A stretch of 64,000 bases of DNA from Sipunculus nudus (GCA_026874595.1 CM049313.1:74640659-74704658); one strand, 5' to 3'; shown: positions 12,001 through 24,513, counted from the stretch's first letter. Translations and numbers: made by a program. The notes: a model not told the origin generated them from the letters alone.

Positions 12001-15000
12001 ATACACATAAAACAGAGAAAGAGAGATGCAAAACAGACGCTACAAACACAAACACTGATAAACACATAGACAGCTGCACACTTGCATATGTGCACCCCCA
12101 CACCCTGACACACAACATGCAACCTGGGGGTTTTCCTAAAAAATAATGAGGTAATAATTTATAAAAGTAATCCCTGTCTCTTTACGGGGCACATGTTTTA
12201 TAAATATTGCAGTAACGGACCTGTTATGTTGCATACTTGTACCATTCATCGAACTTTCTTGACATATTGAGAACTGAAATTAGGTCATTCTCTCCAGGAA
12301 CAAAAACACATGGGTCAATTTGATGCACATTTCTTGATAGAGATACCTCATGGTATGAAAATATAGCTCCTTAATAATTTTGCGAAGCTTGTCAGCTGAG
12401 CATCATGGCCAATGGGTTTATAACTGCAGATACTGGAGCATTTTGCTAATGATTTTTTATTGTCCATTGATGCAGGTTTGTGCCCACACATTGAGCAGTG
12501 CTTGAGGGAAGTATACTCTGACCAAGAAGATGTAGAAATCGGTCGCTGTGTCACCAAGCATCTTGGTCTACAGTGTACCAGAGCCTGGGAGGTCAGTACC
12601 ATTGTCTGTTGACATTTCACGACAAAAGAAAAACGCATAGTGCCCTACTTTCACCCAGAGTCTTTAACTGATTATTAAACAGATATTTGATAGTGAGCTG
12701 TACGGCAATTTCTGAATCTCTGAAAGACAGTAATGTGATCCAGTTACCTGAGCTGACGCGATAGAGAAGCAGTGTATAATACAATATGAATGGCTGGTTT
12801 AAGGTCACATCTAAAATATTGTGCATGTATAATAAGTAGTATAGAGTACAGTCCACGCACTCTAGGGAGTGTCTATAAAAGCACTTTACTGTAATTTAAT
12901 TTTGAACAAGTAATTTTTGATCAAATATCTATGTAGCATAAATAGGAAGCTGGCCGCCTTTAATGAAAAAAAAGTCGTTCTAACTTTGTATGAATCCATA
13001 ATTTTCACATATATATCGGTAGTAAAACCCTAGAAAATTGAAAGTAGAGTCATACATGTATTATATAGAGGTTATACATATACCTCAATGTGCTACGAGC
13101 AAACATAAAAGTGTACACATATTTACGATATTCCTTGTTGAAAGTTTATGTCAGTGTTCAATTTGTTCTTCAACAGACACTGAAGCTGTTCTACCATTCT
13201 TATGAGACTGATTACCCCGGGGTTACCCCATACCTTGGTGACCTTGACAATGACCTCCATTACCAGCAGGCGGTGACCTTGCATCACGCCAAGCAGCCAC
13301 ATGTCATGTTTAACATCCATTTTCATCATCGTCAGGATCAATACAGACAAATACTGAAGGTAAGTAAATAAAAACACATAAACACAAAGTGGACCAGAAA
13401 CGGAGATTTAGAGCAGCATGATGTATTATTTCAGGATTTGCGATTAAAAAGTAAAATATCATTCTGAATCTTCTATGTAAATTAATTAATTAATTAAATT
13501 TGATTAAAAGCACTCTCGTGTTGCACTTTTAGTGTTAAAGAGAACACACAAAGTTCTCGAAGATATTGGGATAAATAGCTTGTCAAATGCGCTTTCATGT
13601 GTGGATGAAGAAAAAGCATAAATGATCAATAAAATATCAATGTTAATCTTTCTTGAAAGATAAATTTATTAAACCAGGTATAGGATAGTCCAGGCACACA
13701 TTCATATCTTTGATATAATGTCTGCAATTTTTTGGAAATTTACACTAATTGCCTTATAGCACTGGTGGAGTATGAACAGGACAACTTGTGTCAATTTTCC
13801 AATAAACGTCAAATCATGATAAGATAACCTGTTTTCTTTAAAATAAAGGACCTGCATAAAACCAGACATCAGCTGAGCTATGTACAGAGAATATTGGAGC
13901 CTGCGAACAGAAGTAACATTGATAACAGTGAGAGTGTGGACATTACCAGTTCTGTAGAGTGGAACACCTTCAACATTCACAGCATCTCCTCCTCCAGCCC
14001 AGTATCAGCAGCACTGGTAGCTCAGTTACAGGAGGTAGGCAGTCTTATACTTTCTGTTTACTGGTAAGTCCACAAAGAACAAAATTCGTTGTTCTAGGGA
14101 ATAGTTGCTCCTGTTTTTGTGGATCAATGTTTTTGCTAATGAGGAAAGGTCTTCGGTAATGTTGCTAATTTGTATTCTTGCCTCTATTCTTGAAGGTCTA
14201 TGGTAAATGGACAATGTTGATTGAGGCTATGATGATTATATCCATTATTTTAAGAAAAAATGCAAATATCTTGTAATTTTCGTGGCAAGTTTGCCAATTC
14301 CCCATATTGTGTTTTAACTGATAATTGAAAAAAAGGCTCATTCGAACCATCTTATTCGTCTCTATAAGAATCATTCCCTTTGGTGTGGCCTAACAGAACT
14401 TTTGGTATACAGCAGTCAATACATGTATTGTTAATTTTGTTAAACCGTACATTTAAGTACAAGCATACATGTATATTAGAATATTCCAAATTTATTTCAC
14501 TATAGTCCTTCACACCAAGGGGTGCCCATCGGTTTTTGCGTTATTTATTCACAAAGTCAGTTTATTTTGATAAATAACATGTAAGTAAATCAACCAAGCA
14601 CTCGATAAATATTTACACCACCAAAGATTTTCAGTGAAACAATTATTTAATATGTAAGAAAACAGCCTATTCCTGTAACGTCACATTGTCTGAAGTGACA
14701 GGGTCAAGAACACTTTTTGACAGACGTTGATTTAATGATGGTAGTACTTGGAACCATCAATATATGATAAAATATACACCTTCCTGCACTGTCACTTCAT
14801 GAGGAAACGTCTCGGAAGTTTTAAAGTATACACTAGATATGTTTGACTAAAACCTTTCATTCTCTATTGCCGAAATGCACATGATTTCCTGTCATTGTTA
14901 CATAATGGACAGAAATATCAGCTTGCACCGATGGGCACCCCGTGTTGGGACGGGCTATAATTGTTTTATTTTTTTTAAATCCCAAATAGTCCCGAGTTTT

Positions 15001-16557
15001 AGCTTAACCATTTTATATGTCCTGTTCTGATTATTTGAGCTTCAGTTTAAATACTATATGATACTTTTCTTCCATGCAGAAATTGATGTTAATTATAAAA
15101 TTAAAACCTTATAAAATATGAATTCTCGGCAAATATTTAGAACAATTCTTAAAAATAAGCCTGAAACTGGATTTTCAAACAGTCTTTAAATTCTTTTACC
15201 ATCATTGAAATTATTCAAACTTCATATTTAAATCATATATAACGTGCTCATGGATCTATACAAATGTGAAATATTTTTTATGAAAGATCAGAAATGCAGT
15301 TTAATCATTACACAAACATAATCGAGTGGGGATGATTCATTCAATTATTACCTGAACATTCATGAAAATGAGAATATATCTTGATCATATGGGATTGTAA
15401 TTACCTTGGTACACGTGGTGCTTCACTTTCTACATATACAAGTGATACCAGACATACATATCCATCAAGCCCCTACAAGACACGTCAGTTACACGTCCAT
15501 TACACACCTATACCTCATACAATATGTGTGTCTGTATAGTTTATAAATTCTAAATTAGCCTATTATTTTTTTATATACGCCATTATTCATAATGCATTTT
15601 ATTTCAACACATGGTATAGACCTAAGAATCTTACCATTACAATGCCAAACTCAGATACACCAATAAACAATGTATATTGTGAACAATCATTTTTATTTTT
15701 TATTGCAGGTAGTAGATTATGGAGTATCTGCATTAAATTCAGGCTCCCAAAACGCCTTCAAGTTTAGGATTGGCTACTGGCGCCATCTGCCGGGTGTTGG
15801 AATGGAATACATGTTGGACATGGAGTCCACAAACAAAACTGCAAATCCAACACCTGGTACAGATGATGGTGCCAGTCAGATGAAAAGATTGTATTTAAAA
15901 AGTCTGTATACCATAGAAAAAGTTAAGCTCATTCCGGAATCATCAAAAAGGATACCAGGGCAGTTTAAAATCTGCTTTCAACTGGAAGACCTTGCAACAT
16001 TTGGAAAATTTATGAAATCCTTTGAAGATAACATTATCAGTAAACAGCTAGACATTTTTACAGAAATTTCAGTGGCTTTTATTGGTGTGTATAAAAAGCG
16101 AGAAGAAAACCAAATCAGGGTGTCACACAAGATGATTCAGCAGATTAGAGAGAAATACAGTCACGTGACATTTTCTGTAGAATTCAAAGAGAATAATCCT
16201 TCCTTCTCTTCGGTGGACTTATTTTATGCTTCTTTAAATAAAAAAGCTCTGGTGGCTGATACATTATTCATATATATGAGGACAGATGTCCAATTTGATC
16301 TGCCCTTTTTGGAACGCTGTAGGATGAACACTGTTCAAGGTAAATATGTCTTCCATGCATATTCTGCTGATGGACAGTCACCTAAACCACGGATAGCCAA
16401 TGGGGAGCTTTTAGCAGGTCATGTGATTTGTGGATTTTCATCTGATTTCAAAAGGACAAGTGGACCGAAAAAACAAAGGCTTAAGCTTTCAGAACTTTTC
16501 AATGACGAGATCACTGTATTTGTAGCAAATGATACAAGTTTAAAACTCATTAATTGA
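8677..16557 (+). CDS. CHSY1-like: Chondroitin sulfate synthase-like glycosyltransferase (8 coding exons, 713 aa)
   Basis: Joined exons: 8677-9011, 9914-10098, 11080-11249, 11806-11923, 12476-12591, 13177-13359, 13849-14034, 15709-16557; all introns are GT-AG and the phases agree. The family makes the GlcA-GalNAc backbone of chondroitin sulfate in the Golgi. The protein has a cytosolic tail of about 50 residues, one membrane segment (about 51-73, type II), a stem, and a GT31-like domain with FLYVGVMTA (about 123-131), RADDDVYVK (DDD at 208-210), NFCMGGPGVIFSR and EDVEIGRC. These match the first catalytic domain of CHSY proteins. The second domain is recognisable (LERCRMNTVQGKY) but reads TDVQFD (623-628) where the family has a DVD metal motif. 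The protein ends early (human CHSY1 is about 800 residues) and lacks the usual WGxEDVD segment. It may therefore keep only one transfer activity or act as a polymerisation partner; that is inference. Confidence 0.9.
9914..10098 (+). CDS. CHSY1-like: CHSY-like exon 2
   Basis: Acceptor GATTATGTTCCAG; the split codon AG|A gives Arg112. A nearer AG (CACTAG) was rejected because it would create an immediate stop. The exon encodes SFLYVGVMTAEKFLTTRA, the start of the first glycosyltransferase domain. Donor CCAAG|GTATGG, phase 1. Confidence 0.85.
11080..11249 (+). CDS. CHSY1-like: CHSY-like exon 3 with the DDD motif
   Basis: Acceptor CATTTTTAG. Encodes DDSVYPPQKK and WFMRADDDVYVKVDRL, the metal and nucleotide-sugar binding motif. 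The donor is most likely GTG|GTTTGT (phase 0); AAA|GTGGTT three bases earlier would also keep frame. Confidence 0.88.
11806..11923 (+). CDS. CHSY1-like: CHSY-like exon 4
   Basis: Acceptor ATGTTTGCAG, donor CGAG|GTACAC. Encodes IYLGQPGYGT and GGNFCMGGPGVIFSR, a conserved acceptor-site segment of the GT31-type fold. Confidence 0.9.
12476..12591 (+). CDS. CHSY1-like: CHSY-like exon 5
   Basis: Acceptor TTGATGCAG, donor GAG|GTCAGT. Encodes CLREVYSDQEDVEIGRCVTKHLG, which carries the conserved EDVE(I/V)GRC element. Confidence 0.9.
13177..13359 (+). CDS. CHSY1-like: CHSY-like exon 6
   Basis: Acceptor TTCTTCAACAG, donor AAG|GTAAGT (consensus), phase 0 at both ends, 61 codons. Encodes LFYHSYETDYPGV and QQAVTLHHAKQP, matching the YENYE...AITLHPNK part of CHSY proteins. 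Confidence 0.9.
13849..14034 (+). CDS. CHSY1-like: CHSY-like exon 7 (linker)
   Basis: Acceptor TTTAAAATAAAG, donor CAGGAG|GTAGGC, phase 0 at both ends, 62 codons. Encodes a Ser-rich linker (SSVEWNTFNIHSISSSSP) between the two glycosyltransferase-like domains. The acceptor has a weak pyrimidine tract. Confidence 0.8.
14503..14957. mobile_element. MITE-like element with about 30-bp inverted ends in intron 7
   Basis: 455 bp bounded by TAGTCCTTCACACCAAGGGG... on the left and its diverged inverse on the right; both ends share GGGGTGCCCATCGG. Both sides are flanked by TA, the target duplication typical of Tc1/mariner elements. No coding frame, so it would be non-autonomous. Confidence 0.65.
15709..16557 (+). 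CDS. CHSY1-like: CHSY-like exon 8 (terminal): second, degenerate transferase-like domain
   Basis: Acceptor TATTGCAG, then 282 codons and TGA. Encodes VDYGVSALNSG...GMEYMLDM, matching the pre-domain repeat of CHSY (GYRRVNPMYGAEYILDL-like), then a region equivalent to the GalNAc-transferase half. Where the active family has a CDVDL-type motif this reads RTDVQFD, and the C-terminus after CGFSSDFKRTSG bears no WGxED motif. No frameshift is visible, so the loss looks like steady divergence, not a fresh break. Confidence 0.88.
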   Translation, partial: VVDYGVSALNSGSQNAFKFRIGYWRHLPGVGMEYMLDMESTNKTANPTPGTDDGASQMKRLYLKSLYTIEKVKLIPESSKRIPGQFKICFQLEDLATFGKFMKSFEDNIISKQLDIFTEISVAFIGVYKKREENQIRVSHKMIQQIREKYSHVTFSVEFKENNPSFSSVDLFYASLNKKALVADTLFIYMRTDVQFDLPFLERCRMNTVQGKYVFHAYSADGQSPKPRIANGELLAGHVICGFSSDFKRTSGPKKQRLKLSELFNDEITVFVANDTSLKLIN

Positions 16558-19500
16558 AGAAAATCAGGGTATGATATTTCCCAGGTTATAAATAACATTA
16601 TTTTTTAAACGATTAACTATACGCCGTCCAACTTATTTTGTTGAATCTCTGAGTATGTGTAAGAGATATTTCCATAATATCAGGGCAATCCGTCTATTAT
16701 GAAATAGTTTGTTAAAGTTGTTTTCAGGTTCATAGCAGTTTAAGATGGTAAACACCTTATATGACCTAACATTTTTATTTTTATATATTTTAATACTCAG
16801 ATACTCAGAAAGCGATATTTAAAAATTACTCATTGAAAAGTTTACAAAATATCTCATTTGCACTTATTATTTTAAAATCCAGTTATTGGATATATAAGAT
16901 ATGTCTTACATCTCACAGAAACTATGGATATATATATATACTCACAAAGAAAAGAAGCATCTACACCATGAATATATGGAAGTTTTTTTGTATGCCCTTT
17001 TTTATTCATTAAATGTTTCCTTAATTCCTGTTAAATTTGTTGTGCTGTCCCTGTTTTCTTCTTAAATCTGTCATACTTTAATAAATTATCACAAATTTGC
17101 AACACTCCATTGAAAGGTGTAGCACATCATTCTCAGTGTTCTACAAGGTCATCGTTTACAGAAAATTTCTGTAACCCAGTGAGACAGTATTCTTTATATC
17201 TGCCTGAAAATTTTATCTGTTCATTGAAATATGCTAAGCTATTGATTCCTTTACTTAAAGAAAGGAAACAAAAATATGCTACAGAACTAGTAGAGTGACA
17301 CGTCCAGTGCAAAAATATTTGCAGGTATTATATTTTTACACACTGATTCACTGGTAAATCAACCAATTTGCATCACGGAAAAAACAATCATCCTTTAATT
17401 GGTTATTGGCTGTATAGAAATGAGATAATATAAAGCTGTTCCCGTACCATTCATGATGAGACCTTTTTTTATCTAATGCATTGAAAAACGTTATCCCTTC
17501 TAGTCACCCAAGCCTTTCATCATATATCATTGGCAATGATGAAGCAGGCCAGTCTGCCTGATCTTCTATGCCGCACTACAGCCCGGAGCCGTATCAACTT
17601 CCCATTTGTCGATCCATTGGACAAACCTTGGCTGACTTTAATAGGCAACCGACTTTCGTAGCTCGGCTTGGTAAAACGCCGACTTGCTTTAAATATCCGG
17701 AAAGAATTTGGAAATGCTGCAAAATGAATTTAAAAGAAGCCGCTTAGGCCAAAAAATAAAACGGTATGGTTCTCAGACACTTTTTTTCTCAGAAATCACT
17801 GCGGGCAAGCGGTATTTTATTTTTTACCTTTTTTGAATGTTTCGATAAAAATGACTAAATCAGGTAAAAGCAAAACAGGTAAAAGCAATACATAACAAAG
17901 GAAATCTTATCAAAATTGTATTATTTTTTCTACTTTAAGGTTGAAAATCAAAATAAAAATGGTTGACGCTGGGGTTAAAATTAACGTGGGCTGTGACTGA
18001 AAACTATACCATTTATTTATTGTTTTTATTCACCAACCAGAAATATATATATTCTAAAAATCAACATATAGATTATTACAAATAAATAACCCCCTTTTTC
18101 GGTGGAGGTAACCGCCTCTATATCAATGCTGACTTCTGAAGCTAAGTATTTACATCTTCAGAGTTCCATTTCGGTGTAGGACCACGTGACAGGGCGGTAA
18201 CACTCACTCCCAGTCATTTTATTTTATATCCTGGTGTCACTCCGGCCCGATGTCTACCGCACCTGCGGGTCCTGGGTGGGTTTTTCATGTCAATTTAAAT
18301 ATTTTCAAATTTTAAACAAAATTTGACTTTTTACAAAATACACATATCTTACATCAACAGATCTGCTTAAAATAGACACAGAAGTCTCCGCTTTTTTTAT
18401 TGACACACTTATTCACTCTCTGAATCTAAATCTTTGTTTTATACAGTTAAAAGTATGCGGGATTTAAGCACGTTGTTATTGACTCAAGTTGCAAGAGAAA
18501 CAATGCGATTGAAGTAAAACTTTCAGCATGAGATTCCATTCAACTTCACCTGGGCCAGCTTATCTTCGTCTTCTTTGCGGCCGCGCCCCCTGCTGCCAGG
18601 ACCTGCATTGATACCAGTTTGGCATAGCCAGCGTCTTACTTCAAATCCTCCGTTTGGTTTGCTCTTCTGGGAATGACCTCAAAGTCCAAAAATTTAAAGT
18701 TTAGTGTACACATTCTTTTTTAGTCCTATTGCTACTTAACTTTCTACGTCCCGCTGAGGATTTTAAGTACTTAAGACCCCACAAGGTCATTTAGCAAATC
18801 CTACACCATTCACGTCTTCTAAGCTGCAATGACTGAATCGGTGCAGCTATTTCATCACAGATTTTAACTTTACATCTGAGTAATTCTTCTCCATATCATA
18901 TATGGTCTCCGCGATACTTGTCCATCTGGCGCCCGTTGTCGTTCAATTGTTTCTCTTTGTAAATGTGGATTTATGTTAAGGAATTTCAAATTTCGGTTTC
19001 ACAATGACAACAGCTTACACTTCTATGTTACCCATAATGGTAAGTTGAGTTTCAATCTAAAAAAAGCTCATTTATTTTCAATAAATAAAACACAGGGTCG
19101 GATTTCGTTCCACAGTATGCATTATCTGCAAAACAGCGAGAGCGAAACACCCCGCCACCAATATCTCGATCCCACCTCGCTCTACAATCTTGGCGCCCCC
19201 TGTTGTATGACATGCTAACCAAAATGAGTTGACCTTATTTGACAGATTTGATTGTCCTCATAAAGGTCGATAGCAGTCACAAGCACACGCCCTCACTTAA
19301 AGCGTGATAACATACTGTATAAACGGGATAATTACATCATATAAATCATTTGTTAAATAGCACTTTCTTGTAAAGAAAGTCATGTTGTAGTTTTAAGGAA
19401 CGCCAGATATAACAAGCTCCATTGAACAATTCACTCGGTAGGGATGACAAAAGGACAGGTTAACCTTCAAGAATTGTCTATGCAATCAACTTGTTTAATG

Positions 19501-19933
19501 CTTTACAGTAACATATTAACTGATATACAAGAGGGTCCGGTGCTGCCCTTGAGTAGGTAATAACCCAATCGAGTTACCGAAGGTGACTGTCATTGGCAAA
19601 TATACCCACTCAATATGCACTCACTCATACATGGGTGGTTGCTTGTTTTCAGTTTAACATTATGTAGAATGACCAACACATACATGTGCTTCACATAATG
19701 CAGGATATGCATACGCCCACCATTAAACTACACCAAACACTGTCGGCGATAAATACGTTACGTTCCGCCAGTTTTTGCAGCAGCATTTAGTGAAGATTTC
19801 GCATTTACTGTGTAGGAGAAGCTGTAACAAAAGAATTATTACCTGCAAAATATGTGAACGGAACAAGTCGAAGTTTACAAGAAAAAAAAACTGGTACTTA
19901 ATGTTGGAAAGGATCAAATTTAGCAGATGAGTA
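16558..19933. other. Likely 3' UTR, then intergenic DNA
   Basis: AT-rich, with an ATTAAA near 17009 and AATAAA at 17080-17085. Open frames at 17110-17298 and 18973-19218 have no domain or splice support. Around 18160-18285 a segment (GTGTCACTCCGGCCCGATGTCTACC..CCTGCGGGTCCTGGGTG pattern) resembles 63160-63205, so both may be copies of one dispersed repeat. Confidence 0.45.
17080..17085 (+). terminator. Candidate poly(A) signal AATAAA for the CHSY-like gene
   Basis: First canonical AATAAA on the plus strand after the stop codon, about 520 bp downstream. Positional evidence only. Confidence 0.3.
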
Positions 19934-21568
19934 ATGCAAAGCGCATGGAATGCTGGGAATGATATGGCTGAGAGTGCCATTTATCCATGGGCCCTTGTTT
20001 TACGTTTGCTGTTTTTACTGGGAGGATTAGTCACGTGTGTAGTGGGTGTAATGATAGTGACGTCAGGCGGAAGTAAGGGGTCGATGACGTCAGGATGGGG
20101 TGCCCTGATTGCAGGCCTCGTCTTGATATTGCTGTCGCATTTATTTAGAAAGTGTGATGATCGGTACAGAGAAACACACGACAGTTCAGAGAATGTAAAT
20201 TATGTGGCTACAGTTTCACAGACGACAGAAAGATGTCCAGCTTCCCACACTGACCACCTGCCACCGCCTTATGAAGAACTACCTACGTTCGATTTCAGGT
20301 ATACAGTTTTCTCTCTAAATACACAAACATTCAATTGCAATTATAGTCTATTCCACACGGAGGCGCCTGTAAAGTTTGGGAGTGTTTTCACGAATTGGTA
20401 GATCAATTTAAAAAAAAACATTGAAGGTAGGGGATATATATGGCTAATTTAGTAGAATGAAATAAAATTTTTTTATTTTAATATGCAATAATTCAGCATC
20501 TGAGAACACAATATATTATTACAATATCTTAACAACATTTATGAAGGCCAAGGTCAGTGGTCACATGCCAACCATCTACTTTTAAAAGCTGCTGATTGGT
20601 TGGTTATTGTGATAAATATTCTAAAAATGGTTCTATCAAAGTGAGGCTGACATGTCACTTGGCAACATAGTCAAAAAGACCCAGAGAGTTGTTAAACTGT
20701 GTGACTCTACTTGAGTTGTAAATAAGAATAACCACTAAATTTCGATAGGCACCCCAATTTCTGAGAGACCATGGTTGTTCACACAGTGCGCGTCACTTGT
20801 CAGTACCGACTGGAAACTAGTACGGCTATACACTTTGATCATCGCTCTCCATGTTTGAATATTTCTGTTTGGATCCTGCCGGAGGTAACAGCTTACGTAA
20901 TATTATGAAGACAATGAAAGAGATTCCTGACAAAACTCAATCGATTATTTTACCCAATTACTCGAAAAGTGTTTGTTGATTGTTTTCGGGTTTGATAATC
21001 TGAGCCTTATGTACCTTAGATAAGTCTGACTATTGGATTATATTTACATTTATACTTATATTTATATTATCGAAGGTCTGACCAATGGGAATAATGTTTG
21101 TATGGATTATTGACCCAAGTCATACATAAAACATTGATCATTGTAAGAAAAGAGTTTAAGATACCGCGTCATTTCCTAACGGGTATAAATGTGGGATAAA
21201 ACAAATAATTACCGGTATACAGCCAAAATCTCACAGCGAGCTACTTAAATCACAACATTATAAAACGTACAAAATTGTGTGATATTGCATTGTGGTACTA
21301 CCTGATACTATAGTCGCTCCACATTAATTTGGTAAAAAGCACAAATGATATCTGTCAGGATGACAGGTGCCTTATACAACAATATGTCTGTAATACTTTC
21401 AGCGGTATTCAAGTAACCGATAATGGTTGCCATGGCTGGAGACCCGACTGGATGCAGACGAACTGCCATGTGCCGTCCTACCTTCCCGCGTACACAGGAC
21501 CGCCGCCATTATACGACGATATCATGAACACTACTCCTCGGAACCCCTCGGCTGGTTCCGTTTACTGA
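19934..21568 (+). CDS. Small two-pass membrane protein with two PPxY motifs (2 exons, 176 aa)
   Basis: Exon 1 is 19934-20298 and exon 2 is 21403-21568. The donor TTTCAG|GTATAC and acceptor AATACTTTCAG join in phase 2 to give Ser122. The protein has two hydrophobic segments, about residues 20-42 and 56-71, with a short Gly/Ser loop between them, then a polar tail. The tail carries LPPPYEEL (PPPY at 110-113) and GPPPLYDD (PPLY at 156-159), one per exon. PPxY motifs bind WW domains, notably those of Nedd4-type ubiquitin ligases, so a membrane adaptor or self-regulated trafficking protein is plausible. I do not recognise the family. The start could be Met1 or Met11; Met1 is the first in frame. 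The 1.1-kb intron is AT-rich. Confidence 0.7.
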
Positions 21569-21944
21569 TTTCGGATATACTTCAGTGCCGCCATGATACT
21601 TATGAAGTATTCTGCCACAGGCTATAGTTGAAACCCGTCTCATGCACCATAAACGAAAGAATGACAATTTGATTATGTATGTTTCTTTAAACTTATAAAC
21701 TAAAGAATAATAGTCTTAGTGGGTAAATAATAGTCAAAGAATAATATTTTAGTATATTTGTAATCACATAAAGAATGGTACTTTACACGGCCCTTTTTGT
21801 CAATTTACTTTGGTGGCCGCTCCCTAGTAACCCCCGAAATGCATAAAAATCTGGATTTTTCTGTTATTAAAATGTGACATCTGAGTAGGAACATATTAAA
21901 ATATTGAAGCCTATCATATATAAATGTAAAAGGTAAATTTCATT

Positions 21945-22130
21945 GCTCGGGTGGTGGCGCTCGGTATTCTTTGGGGTGGAGGAAACCGGACAACCCGGAG
22001 AAAACCACCGACCTTGGACGGGTGACTAGAAACCTAATCTCATAGCTACCCAGGGGAAAAAAACCTGGGTCGCCAGCGGAGAGAGCCGAGAGTGAAACTG
22101 CTCGACCGTACATTATATCCATAGACATAT
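21945..22130 (-). mobile_element. SINE-like dispersed repeat
   Basis: The minus strand shows a weak tRNA-like head (GGTCGAGCAGTTTCACTCTC) followed by GGTTTTCTCCGGGTTGTCCG-type sequence. The CTCCGGG..TCCGGTTTCCTCC motif is widely repeated in animal genomes, as I recall. A fragment recurs near 6365-6400. Boundaries are approximate. Confidence 0.45.
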
Positions 22131-23390
22131 CCCCTGTCAAGAATACACAAGTCTTTATGTAGGTTACTAGGGTTATTTACATTTAGATGCTTCTGAATTA
22201 ACAAGTTTAAGAACAAGAGTGTGGCTCTACCCTTGAATGTTCTGACGAGTTCCGAAGAGTCAGTGTGGTGTGTACAGCAGAATCCAATCTTCTTTGAGTC
22301 ATGGCTTCTATAAAAATAATCTCACCGGAATCCTTGAGTTATTTAAGTGAGTAGTGTTGGGCCTGCCAGACCATCGGTAATTATATTTGCCACTAAGATA
22401 TGTCACATAAACTAAACGACACTTTTTAGCTCGATAGGCGTTAAATGATCCGAGAACTATGAAACATTATATAATTCGCCCGTCAAGTGTGAGTAACTAT
22501 TCTACAGTCTCGGTAGCGGCGTTGTTTTATACCACCAAAGGATACAGGATACATTTATAATTGCCACGAAATAAAATGCATGCCTCCATACATATCACTG
22601 ATTTTTTTTTGTATTTGACCATGATAAACGCATGGTTGAAGAACCATAAATCAGTTAAATAAAAGTTATATGATTCGCCGCCAGATGGCAGTGCTACCCT
22701 GACTTCAGCTTTACCAAACCGCGAAAGAAAAGCATATCAGCCGGTTCAGTTTAGAACAATATTGTAACAAAATATCTGTGATTCGAGAGACTTCTTCTTT
22801 TCACGGAGGTGAGCCATTTACAAAAGGTCAATGATCGTTCAATCCTTTCTTTAATGTGATCATTCCTCCCTGGCTGATAGTGTGGTTATCTAAACAGACG
22901 TGTCACAAGAACTTTAAGGCCAGATCTAGTCGATAAAGGCTCAGCGTGGTCCTTGTATTCATGATATATTAAAACCCATTGATTAACGATGTGACAAAAG
23001 AAGCTTTATAAAGAAAACCTGGTATTTCTACTAATGACAACTTCCTGGTTACCGTATATGGCATCAGCGCTGTAATATTACATTCATTTCCATTTGCTCA
23101 TAATAAAACTATGACATAGCTTGAAATAGCTTGTCTTTCTCTTAAATGTTAGTTTTGATAATAAATACTTCCAAAGAGGCATTGACCTCAACACTCACTG
23201 ATAGCTTGCAAAACCCGTTGGAATTTAAAACAGTTGTAGAATTATTTGGGGCTCATTTATTTGAAACGTGACATTCACCGTAACTTCTGCAAACAGGATC
23301 GGTGGCATAAACCTTGCAACTGACTGGTGAGTTAGAACCTTTTTTTTTTGCACTATTTTTTATTTATTATCGGGGATGCTAAAAAAACAC

Positions 23391-23395
<5 letters not shown>
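22131..23395. other. Intergenic DNA
   Basis: No gene, strong repeat or inverted structure that I can support; no long open frame on either strand. Confidence 0.4.
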
Positions 23396-23451
<56 letters not shown>

Positions 23452-23460
23452 CACATATAT
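23396..23460. repeat. TA microsatellite abutting the foldback element
   Basis: A run of TA dinucleotides with two short interruptions (TACATA and ACACAT) directly precedes the left end of the foldback element, which may have inserted into it. Confidence 0.85.
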
Positions 23461-24479
23461 ATTTATGTCATAGACGAGAGTGAAATCCAGGCGGATTTTA
23501 AATTCACCTATACGAGATTGCGATTGTGATTTCGCCTTGGCGAGATTGTCATTTTAATCTCGGCTAGACGGATTTTAAACTCGCCTAGAAGAGATCACAA
23601 TCTGAATCTCGCCTAGGCGAGATAAAAATCCATCAATGAGCAGGCCAAGATTTTAATCTTGCCTAGGAGAGTTTAAAATCTGTCTGGTGTTATCCAGGCG
23701 AGTTTAAAAGCTGCCTGATATCACTTAGGCGAGTTTAAAATCTGCCTAGGTGAGATTAAAATAGTAATCTGATCTAATTTCCTAAAACATTATGCATTGT
23801 AATTGAATTTTTTTTTCAGTCAGATTTTCAATATCTTAACACTGAATGGTTATGTATAGTTCACAAGTAATGTATTTATTAATATTTACAGAATATTATA
23901 TTATTAATGTAATAATTAACATTAATTTTGGAAATGGAATATTTAATATTATAATTTTAATTAACATGGTTTCATAAAGTTCACAAGTAATATATTTTTA
24001 TTAATATTTACAGAATATTATATTTTTAATGTAATAATTAACATTAATTTTTTATTTTATGTTTTTATTAATAAACTAGGTACCGGTAATAAGAAACTAA
24101 CATGGGTATTGTATATGGCATATTATATAATATATTAAATACATTAGAAGAAAAGACTCAATAAGAAAAAGAAAAATTCACATGCATACATCTGTGTATC
24201 AATTTTTACCTATTCTCATATTATGTTTAATTACCAAAAAAAAGGATGGTGTATCAAAGTCCATCATAAATACTGATACCCTGCATATTTTGTACCTTAA
24301 GTGTACATATTTTGACTGTTGAGTGTTGAATACCTGGGTGAAAAGAAACATTTGAACTAGATCAACCAACTAATTTGTTCTGTTTGTCCTGTGTGTCCTG
24401 TAAGAATTATCAAACAGGATGATTTTTTTATGTTAATGTGTAATATTCTCTTTAAATAGTGAAGTAATATCTATCTAGA

Positions 24480-24513
24480 CTAATCTATCTATATGTCTAT
24501 CTATCTATCTATA
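24480..24513. repeat. CTAT-type microsatellite
   Basis: Repeated ATCT/CTAT tetranucleotides within the loop of the foldback element. Confidence 0.7.
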
